Part shown: one piece after another, positions 1 to 5,331 of the stretch | Layout: every line of letters starts with the position of its first letter | Position numbering within the stretch: the stretch's first letter is position 1 | NCBI GenBank assembly: GCA_946611445.1 | Contig: CAMODP010000082.1 | Span: 1-7,733, forward strand | Origin: an uncultured Eubacterium sp. | GTDB taxonomy: Bacteria; Bacillota; Clostridia; Lachnospirales; Lachnospiraceae | Direction of reading: 5' to 3' | Length of the DNA stretch: 7,733 bases | Translations under genes and position numbers: made by a program | Notes under the pieces: generated by a model | The model's database searches: none | The model's input: only the letters and a program-made list of their open reading frames with translations | What the model was told of the DNA's origin: nothing

Positions 1-571
1 CGGGCCCGTCTGTCACGGCAGGCGGCTCATTCTGCTGTCCCGGACCGTCCGGTTCTGTCAGAAATTCGCAGCCGGCCACCACATCCTCCAGGAGACTGTC
101 CACCGTCAGGCCAAGCTCTTCAATCTCCTTTGAGCAGAACATGTACACAGCGCCGCCTGCCTCGCAGAACAGCCGCCTGTCATGAATGGCATAGTCCCCG
201 GAGCTGTATGTCAGCTTCATCTCCAGGCAGCTTTTTCCGCCGATCTCCGTGTCAGACGGTCCTTCTGTCACCTCCAGATCCGGATACTGCTCACGCATGG
301 CATCCAGAAAGGCGGTTTCGGCCAGTGTTCCGGCATCAGCGGCATCCGGATAGAACCGGATCATAACATAAGGGATCGACCCTGCCTTTACCGGGTAGAT
401 ATAGTAATTGCCTTCACCGGTATCCAGCACGCCTTCGGCGCCCGCAGGCACGGCGACCCGCAGGCCCCAGTCCGGAAGTGTATCATACTCCGTCTCCTCA
501 GCCGGACACAATGCTGCCGAAGACAGTACAAGCATCAGCACCAGCGTGAATGTCAGCCATTTTCTTATCAT
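1..571 (-). CDS. Secreted protein of unknown function, N-terminal 190 residues (C-terminus beyond window)
   Basis: This reading frame is open from ATG at 571 to the window edge with no stop, so the protein is cut and its full length is unknown. A GGAGG at 579-583 lies 7 bases before the ATG. The N-terminus has a Sec signal peptide: a basic start (MIRKW), a hydrophobic core at residues 6-20, and a likely signal peptidase I site after Ala24 (LCPA, then EE). Cys22 is preceded by Leu, so the lipobox is poor and a lipoprotein is less likely. The mature part alternates short strands and turns (DWGLRVAVPAG, NYYIYPV, SIPYVMIRFYP, then a helical stretch, GGKSCLEMKLTY, GGAVYMFCSKE). This loosely recalls small PsbP/Mog1-like alpha-beta sandwich domains, but only as an impression. 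Residues 180-190 are rich in Pro, Gly and Asp (EPDGPGQQNEPP) and may begin a linker to a further domain outside the window. It is the last gene seen in the run, about 80 bases after the small gene before it. Confidence 0.8.
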   Translation of the reverse strand, partial: MIRKWLTFTLVLMLVLSSAALCPAEETEYDTLPDWGLRVAVPAGAEGVLDTGEGNYYIYPVKAGSIPYVMIRFYPDAADAGTLAETAFLDAMREQYPDLEVTEGPSDTEIGGKSCLEMKLTYSSGDYAIHDRRLFCEAGGAVYMFCSKEIEELGLTVDSLLEDVVAGCEFLTEPDGPGQQNEPPAVTDGP

Positions 572-578
572 GTCTTCT

Positions 579-583
579 CCTCC
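579..583 (-). promoter_or_regulatory. Ribosome binding site of the 571-1 secreted protein
   Basis: GGAGG on the minus strand, 7 bases before ATG 571. It fixes the start of a gene whose far end is outside the window. A short GC-rich imperfect palindrome centred on CTGCAG (589-603) sits just upstream and might fold near the site. Confidence 0.75.
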
Positions 584-651
584 CGGACGGCGCTGCAGCC
601 GCCATTATCACCTTTTTCTGCGCGGGTTCAGTACTTTTGGCGTGGAACTCT

Positions 652-780
652 TCAGATTCTGGTAATGTACATAAACAGAATCTTTTTCAGAAGCTTCCAG
701 ACCGTTTCTTCATCCAGTCCCGTCTCCTTCGCCAGCTCTTTTTTTGCCTGTTCAGCAGCATTCATAACGGTATTATCCAC
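652..780 (-). CDS. Small protein, 42 residues, unknown function
   Basis: A short frame begins at GTG 780 and stops at TGA 652-654. An AGGGCGG stretch lies 4 bases before the GTG and suits it better than the in-frame ATG at 765, which has no clear site and would give 37 residues. The start is 25 bases after the stop of the URO-D family gene, the same spacing seen elsewhere in this run, which supports a real gene. The product is highly charged and probably helical: residues 7-30 (NAAEQAKKELAKE, then TGLDEETVWKL) look like two amphipathic helices around a Thr-Gly turn, similar in outline to a small helix-turn-helix. A short hydrophobic tail (ILFMYITRI) follows. No family is recognised. It could be a small regulator, a partner of the neighbouring enzyme, or the truncated front of a longer gene; no frame resumes the protein after the stop. 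Existence is moderately supported, function is unknown. Confidence 0.5.
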   Translation of the reverse strand: MDNTVMNAAEQAKKELAKETGLDEETVWKLLKKILFMYITRI

Positions 781-805
781 TTTTCCGCCCTACCTTTTCT
801 GTCTC

Positions 806-2020
806 TCAGTACTTCCCGTGTTCATGTACATATTCGCACACAGCAATCAGATTCTCTGCTTTCGCGTCATTGGGGGACAGCAGCACCTTATCTGTCGAGA
901 ATATATATCCGCCGCCCGGCGCCAGCGTCTCCAGACATTCCTTTGCCTTGTCGATGGCTTCCTCTCTGGTCCCCATGGCGAGGACAGACAGCGGCATGCC
1001 TCCCATGAAAATCATGCGGCCCCGCATCCTCTCCCGGATCTGACGCGCGTCTCCGCCTTCAAAGAGGCCGATCAGCTGCGCGCCTTCCGGCAGTTCCTGC
1101 AAAAGGTCCAGATACGGCATCCAGTTGCCTTCCATGAAGAAGTAAAGCTGATAGCCGCGTTCAACGGCCATGTCCTGTATATAGCGCTTCATGAAGGGCA
1201 GATACAGCCGTTCAAAATCCTTTGGACGCAGGTACGTCGGCAGATGAAGCGGTGAGAATATCACTCTGCCGTCCGGCGGCTGGCAGGTATCATAGAACAT
1301 GTCCATGATCATCTCATAGACGGCCTCGCAGGCCTCGAACAGCGCGTCGGGGCAGCGCCGCACATCCCGGGAGATCCCGGCGAAATCCCGCAGGTAATCC
1401 AGCACAACATCAGGGGCCAGGTAGTTTGTCCCCTTTACCAGAACAGGCAGGCCCAGTTCCTTTTCGATTCTGGCGATCACCCCGCCGTTGTAGCGGTTAA
1501 ATTCAGCCAGGGCATAGAATGACTGTTTGAGTATGGAGACCTTCTCCTCCAGGCTCCCCTGCAGCTCCGCAAACCTGCGTGGGGCCAGCTCATTCGCGAA
1601 AAAGGCAAGCGGATCAGATGCCAGCGCCCCGTACTCCTCCGCCTCCATGATCCTTCCCTTGCTGCCGACGATCTGTACGCCGCGGTCCGAGACCTGATAC
1701 AGCGCGTTGCCGAAAAGGCTGCCCATTTTCAGAGGGAAGGTATTGCTGATGCTCAGCACCCCATCCAGATACAGTTCCTCATTCAGCAGGCGGAATGCCT
1801 CAAAGAGGCTGTCAGCGTCTTCCGTGAAGGCCTTCCTGATGCCGACCCCCGTGTGGTGGAACATCCAGGTCTCGATATTCGGCAGCACCGGCACGCGGTC
1901 CGGCAGCCTGCCGGCCAGCACATCCCGGAAGCGCTGAAACTTCCGGTCATAGCTGCCGGCTGTGCCCTGCCCCGCAGCAGAGCCGCGGGATCCTTCTTTC
2001 GGTACACTGTCTTTCTTCAT
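806..2020 (-). CDS. Uroporphyrinogen decarboxylase (URO-D) superfamily protein, divergent
   Basis: The 404-residue product fits the URO-D/methylcobamide methyltransferase superfamily, a TIM-barrel fold that includes heme-pathway HemE and corrinoid-linked methyltransferases such as MtaA. Visible family features are YDRKFQRFRDVLAGRLPDRV at 24-43, GNWMPYLDLLQELP at 298-311, GGMPLSVLAMGTREEA at 340-355, and the C-terminal GGGYIFSTDKVLLSPNDAKA at 369-388 followed by EN. The first 23 residues are a Gly/Ser/Ala-rich tail outside the core. It is probably not HemE: the expected MRQAGR-type motif is replaced by LPNIETWMFHHTG. It also lacks the His-x-Cys and distal Cys zinc ligands of MtaA-type enzymes, with FFMEGNW where a His-containing motif usually sits. 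Catalysis and substrate are therefore open; no corrinoid protein gene is in the window. Start: ATG 2020 is 6 bases from GGAGG, whereas the adjacent ATG 2023 is only 3 bases away. It lies 28 bases after the secreted-protein gene and 25 bases before the small gene, so it is probably co-transcribed with both. Confidence 0.85.
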   Translation of the reverse strand: MKKDSVPKEGSRGSAAGQGTAGSYDRKFQRFRDVLAGRLPDRVPVLPNIETWMFHHTGVGIRKAFTEDADSLFEAFRLLNEELYLDGVLSISNTFPLKMGSLFGNALYQVSDRGVQIVGSKGRIMEAEEYGALASDPLAFFANELAPRRFAELQGSLEEKVSILKQSFYALAEFNRYNGGVIARIEKELGLPVLVKGTNYLAPDVVLDYLRDFAGISRDVRRCPDALFEACEAVYEMIMDMFYDTCQPPDGRVIFSPLHLPTYLRPKDFERLYLPFMKRYIQDMAVERGYQLYFFMEGNWMPYLDLLQELPEGAQLIGLFEGGDARQIRERMRGRMIFMGGMPLSVLAMGTREEAIDKAKECLETLAPGGGYIFSTDKVLLSPNDAKAENLIAVCEYVHEHGKY

Positions 2021-2026
2021 CATTCT

Positions 2027-2031
2027 CCTCC
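2027..2031 (-). promoter_or_regulatory. Ribosome binding site deciding the URO-D family start
   Basis: GGAGG on the minus strand. Two consecutive ATG codons follow; spacing of 6 bases favours ATG 2020 over ATG 2023, which has only 3. Confidence 0.65.
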
Positions 2032-2048
2032 GGTTTCCGCATTCCGGT

Positions 2049-2888
2049 TCAGGCCGGGATCTCCACCTTTACTTCTGTTCCGGGATCCTGAATATCGATT
2101 GTCAGGTCAATATCCAGATCAAATGACATCTCCTCGCCATCCTCTGTCAGATCAGCGGGAACCGTGACCGTCGTATAGCCGCTGTACTCGATCTGATCCA
2201 GATACCCGTCGCTGTTTTCTCTGCTGACGACGCTGAAATCCTGGAGGTCGCTGAACACAATGGCAGTACCGGCTGCATCCTTCTGCTCCGAGGTAATGAT
2301 GTCCAGAATAATCTGTGTGAATTCCTTCGGGAAAGTCATCGTATAGTATGTGCCGTCATCTTCCTTTTCCACTTCCATGTCCTTGATGTATCTCGAATCG
2401 ATCGGATCGAGCACACCGAGCTGTTTGATCTTTCCTGCCTCCAGCATACCGGAGAACTCCTCCAGGAAACGCTCGGCGACAAATGCCGTGCCGTCTGCTT
2501 TCTCATTGGCCGCGTCCTTGTCTCCGTCCGGATTGCCGCGCTCCACGCCCTGATCCTTCTGGTCTGTCGATGCGATCATCTCCTTGTCATCTATGATGGT
2601 GCGGATCTGTCCGTCCTTAATGTACTGCAGGATCTCGTGTCCGTTGATCTCCATCGCGTAGTTCACTTCATTGGAAGCATTCACCTTCATGTCTCCGGTA
2701 GATGTCACTTCTGTCTCTCCGTCATCCAGATCAAGTGTGAACAGTACATGCAGAGAACCTGTCCCGGCAGTTTTGCGGAACGCCTCGCTGTACGATGAGT
2801 AGGCATCGCCGCCGATCGCAAATCCCGACAGAACCGTCACCATCAGTCCGCCCAAACCCAGTGCCGCCAGTCGTCTCATCATCTTCAT
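2049..2888 (-). CDS. Secreted acidic protein of unknown function
   Basis: The product has 279 residues. The N-terminus is a typical Sec signal: basic MKMMRR, hydrophobic LAALGLGGLMVTVLSGFA to residue 24, with cleavage likely near residues 24-29 (GFA, or GGDA before YSSY). No cysteine occurs anywhere, so it is neither a lipoprotein nor disulfide-bonded. The mature part is strongly acidic and rich in predicted strands: SLHVLFTLDLDDGETEV at 45-61, DMKVNASNEVNYAMEINGHE at 66-85, YYTMTFPKEF at 181-190, and a final stretch of alternating hydrophobic and acidic residues at 254-278. A charged, probably disordered insert (109-133, rich in Asp, Lys, Gly) splits it. The pattern of a sheet plus phrases such as GHEILQYIKDGQIRTIID resembles extracytoplasmic LppX/LolA-like lipid-binding proteins found in Gram-positives, but this is inference with no diagnostic motif. 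ATG 2888 is 8 bases after AAGGAGG. It is the first gene after the ABC transporter and may be its extracellular partner. Confidence 0.82.
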   Translation of the reverse strand: MKMMRRLAALGLGGLMVTVLSGFAIGGDAYSSYSEAFRKTAGTGSLHVLFTLDLDDGETEVTSTGDMKVNASNEVNYAMEINGHEILQYIKDGQIRTIIDDKEMIASTDQKDQGVERGNPDGDKDAANEKADGTAFVAERFLEEFSGMLEAGKIKQLGVLDPIDSRYIKDMEVEKEDDGTYYTMTFPKEFTQIILDIITSEQKDAAGTAIVFSDLQDFSVVSRENSDGYLDQIEYSGYTTVTVPADLTEDGEEMSFDLDIDLTIDIQDPGTEVKVEIPA

Positions 2889-2967
2889 CCTTTTTTCCTC
2901 CTTACAATGAAATTGTGAATATGATAAAAGTCCTCGTTCTTAAGCTTCTCTTTCTCTGCGCGGATGA
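2889..2967 (-). promoter_or_regulatory. Intergenic gap with ribosome binding site; possible weak promoter
   Basis: This is one of the two longest non-coding gaps here, between the transporter stop and the secreted-protein start. It is more AT-rich than its surroundings. The clear element is AAGGAGG at 2897-2903. Just upstream is a small perfect inverted repeat, ACAAT-TTC-ATTGT, which could be part of an operator or mean nothing. A promoter is possible (TTAAGA, 16 bases, TATTCA) but matches the sigma-A consensus poorly. No stem followed by a T-run was found, so termination after the transporter is not supported and read-through is likely. Confidence 0.3.
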
Positions 2968-5331
2968 CTATTTCACCCGGCTCTTGTATTTCAGCACAGC
3001 CAGCGTTACTGCCGCCGCTGCCAGGCTAAGGAACAGCAGGGCCAGCCAGCCTCCGGCGACCGGATTCGTAAACCGCTGTGCAAAGCTCTCGCCGAACAGC
3101 CGCTCCGCAAGGGGGCTTGTGCCGGATGTGAAGGAATAGATACTGTCGATATATACCGTCTCCTCCGCTTCCATGCCCAGCCCGGTCAGGCGAAAGGCGG
3201 AAGGCAGATTGTTGATGTCTGCAGTCGTGCAGTAGGCGACGCAGGCATAACGGCAGGAGATCAGATACGAAATACGCCGTATGATTCCCTGCAGGCTCAC
3301 GATCACACCGGAAAACAGAATCTGCGGGATCAGCAGCAGGGGGGCCGCAGAGACTGCCTGGTCAGCATTGCTGACACATGCGGAAACAGCCAGGCCCAGG
3401 CATCCCGCGCTGAGCATATTCAGATATGTCGTCAAAAACAATTCGACCCCGGGAGCACCCGGCAGCTGCATGCCGGCAGACGGCAGATGAAGCAGGAGCC
3501 CCACCGTGCCCAGCAGAAGAAGGGACTGCAGCAGATTCATCAGCGCGTTCACCAGCAGCTTTGATCCGACATACGGAAACAGCTTCAGGCTGGCCATTCT
3601 CTCTCTGCGGTATATTCTGCTCTCCTTGCAGATTTCCTGGATCGTATTGAACAGGCCGATCCAGAAGGCGCAGCAGGCAAGTGTCAGGGCAAACTTCTGG
3701 GTATCATAGGCAGCCTCAAAGGGATAGCTGTCCCGGAATGCCGCGTACAGCAGCAGTCCCAGTCCCGGCGCCATCAGCAGCTGTATCAGCAGCCGGCGTA
3801 CATCGTGGCACAGCAGTGCGGTATACCGCCGGATCAGCACGAGCAGCTGCTTCAGACCGGATACCCTGCTCCGCATCCGTCTTCTGACAGGAATACTGCC
3901 GTCGGCTGCCCCGCCGGCATCCCGGCCGGCCGTGCTTTCTGAAAATACGCCGGCCCAGTGTCTGGCGTCTCTGTTGATGAGGTCATAGATATCCGTGAAT
4001 TCGCTGACGCCGAAGAAGGAAAGCGCGTCTTCGGGATCTCCGCTGAAGCACAGATGCCCGCCCGTACCCATGACGATGATCCTGTCACAGAGCATCAGGT
4101 TCAGCGGCGTGTGCGTGACAAGGACAACTGTCCTGCCTCTGCGTGTCATCTCCCGGAGGGTAAGCATCAGACTTCTCTCCGTCCCCGGATCCAGGCCGGA
4201 GGTCGGCTCATCCAGGAAAAACAGTTTCGGATCCGACAGTAGTTCCACCGCAATGCTCGCGCGCTTCTTCTGGCCTCCGCTCAGCTTCCTGATCAGCAGT
4301 TTCCGTCTCTCCGTCAGCTCCACCATTTCCAGGGCGCTGTCGATTCTCTCACGGATTTCCTCTTCGCCGGCGTCATCCGGCATGCGGAGCTTCGCCGTGT
4401 AATACAGCATTTTCTCCAGCGTCAGATCATCATACACAATATCCTGCTGCGGCACATAGCCGATCAGATGCTTCAGGCTGCTGTAGTTGGCCGTCAGGTC
4501 TTCGCCGCCGATCGTGACGCTGCCCTCAGATATGCCGGAAGCGCCGCACAGGCAATTCAGCAGTGTCGACTTTCCCGCCCCTGAACCGCCGATAATCGCC
4601 ACAAACTCTCCGGCGCCGACAGAAAAAGTGATATCGCTGATGATTGCCTTCTTCTTCTTTCCCCTGCCGGCCGTCCTGGCCAGTCCGGACACCGCGAAGC
4701 TGAGTCCTTCGGAAATGCGGATGAAGTGCAGAAAGCCGCCCTGATAGATAAACTGCGTGTCTCCGATCAGGAAACGGTCCGTGTCTTCCAGACGCCGGCG
4801 CCCTTCCAGATCTGTCCCGTTGAGCTGTACGGATGCATCCGCCGCGGCTCTCTCCAGGCTGAATCCCCCGTTCTCTGGAATGATTCTGGCATGTACCTTA
4901 TAAACGGATGCGTAATTGACGACTACGTCACAGCCGGCGCTCCGGCCGATCGTGACAGGGCGCTCTGCGGAAAGCAGGAGCTTGCTGTAATGGTCGCGGG
5001 GACTCCGTCCGGAGAACAGAAATGCCACCTTGCTCTCACTGCCCTCCCGGCCGATCCGCAGTTTATCACCGTCCAGCAGCCGTTTCTCCGTCACCTTCCT
5101 GTCATTCCAGATCAGGCCGTTGGTACTGTTGTCATCACAGATCTGCCATCCTTCTCCGTCAAACGAAAAATGACCGTGCATTCTGGAAACGATAGCGCTC
5201 TTCAGCACGATGTCGTTTTCCGGATATTTTCCGAATGTGACAGTATCCTTCCCGAAATCCTCCAGGTTGAGAATCAGCTCCTGATGGATTCCGTCCAGGA
5301 TTGTCACGTAGAATTCCCTAACGGCTTTCAT
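2968..5331 (-). CDS. FHA-FHA-ABC ATPase-ABC2 permease fusion (ABCG-like exporter)
   Basis: A 787-residue half transporter, presumably working as a dimer in the cytoplasmic membrane. FHA domain 1 (about 8-105) keeps the phosphothreonine-binding signature: GKYPENDIVL at 34-43, SRMHG at 49-53 and NSTNG at 68-72. FHA domain 2 (about 117-200) keeps TIGR at 127-130 but has YKVH for SRxH at 144-147 and lacks NxTNG. The ATPase (about 205-445) has Walker A GGSGAGKST 248-256, Q-loop VPQQD 293-297, signature LSGGQ 350-354, Walker B LFFLDEPT 370-377 with Glu375, and H-loop His407, so it should hydrolyse ATP. A Ser/Thr/Gly/Arg-rich linker (463-490) leads to about six membrane segments (near 513-533, 546-564, 592-616, 632-655, 660-682, 763-781), with a long outer loop before the last. 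The layout matches Rv1747 of Mycobacterium, a kinase-regulated exporter. Start: ATG 5331 is 9 bases from GGAGG; ATG 5361 would add 10 residues, has no good site and overlaps more of the upstream gene. No kinase or phosphatase gene is in the window, and the substrate is unknown. Confidence 0.93.
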   Translation of the reverse strand: MKAVREFYVTILDGIHQELILNLEDFGKDTVTFGKYPENDIVLKSAIVSRMHGHFSFDGEGWQICDDNSTNGLIWNDRKVTEKRLLDGDKLRIGREGSESKVAFLFSGRSPRDHYSKLLLSAERPVTIGRSAGCDVVVNYASVYKVHARIIPENGGFSLERAAADASVQLNGTDLEGRRRLEDTDRFLIGDTQFIYQGGFLHFIRISEGLSFAVSGLARTAGRGKKKKAIISDITFSVGAGEFVAIIGGSGAGKSTLLNCLCGASGISEGSVTIGGEDLTANYSSLKHLIGYVPQQDIVYDDLTLEKMLYYTAKLRMPDDAGEEEIRERIDSALEMVELTERRKLLIRKLSGGQKKRASIAVELLSDPKLFFLDEPTSGLDPGTERSLMLTLREMTRRGRTVVLVTHTPLNLMLCDRIIVMGTGGHLCFSGDPEDALSFFGVSEFTDIYDLINRDARHWAGVFSESTAGRDAGGAADGSIPVRRRMRSRVSGLKQLLVLIRRYTALLCHDVRRLLIQLLMAPGLGLLLYAAFRDSYPFEAAYDTQKFALTLACCAFWIGLFNTIQEICKESRIYRRERMASLKLFPYVGSKLLVNALMNLLQSLLLLGTVGLLLHLPSAGMQLPGAPGVELFLTTYLNMLSAGCLGLAVSACVSNADQAVSAAPLLLIPQILFSGVIVSLQGIIRRISYLISCRYACVAYCTTADINNLPSAFRLTGLGMEAEETVYIDSIYSFTSGTSPLAERLFGESFAQRFTNPVAGGWLALLFLSLAAAAVTLAVLKYKSRVK

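Noticed and set aside
589..603. GC-rich palindrome around CTGCAG as a terminator
   Set aside because: The stem is short and imperfect, and no T-run follows; it is immediately followed by a ribosome binding site.
182..1255. Long plus-strand open frame of 357 codons
   Set aside because: It runs antisense across the URO-D gene, the small gene and the secreted protein. Its translation is rich in Arg, His, Pro and Ser with no domain and no good ribosome binding site.
806..2020. Assignment as the heme-pathway enzyme HemE
   Set aside because: The conserved arginine-containing N-terminal motif is missing, and the C-terminal half matches non-heme superfamily members better.
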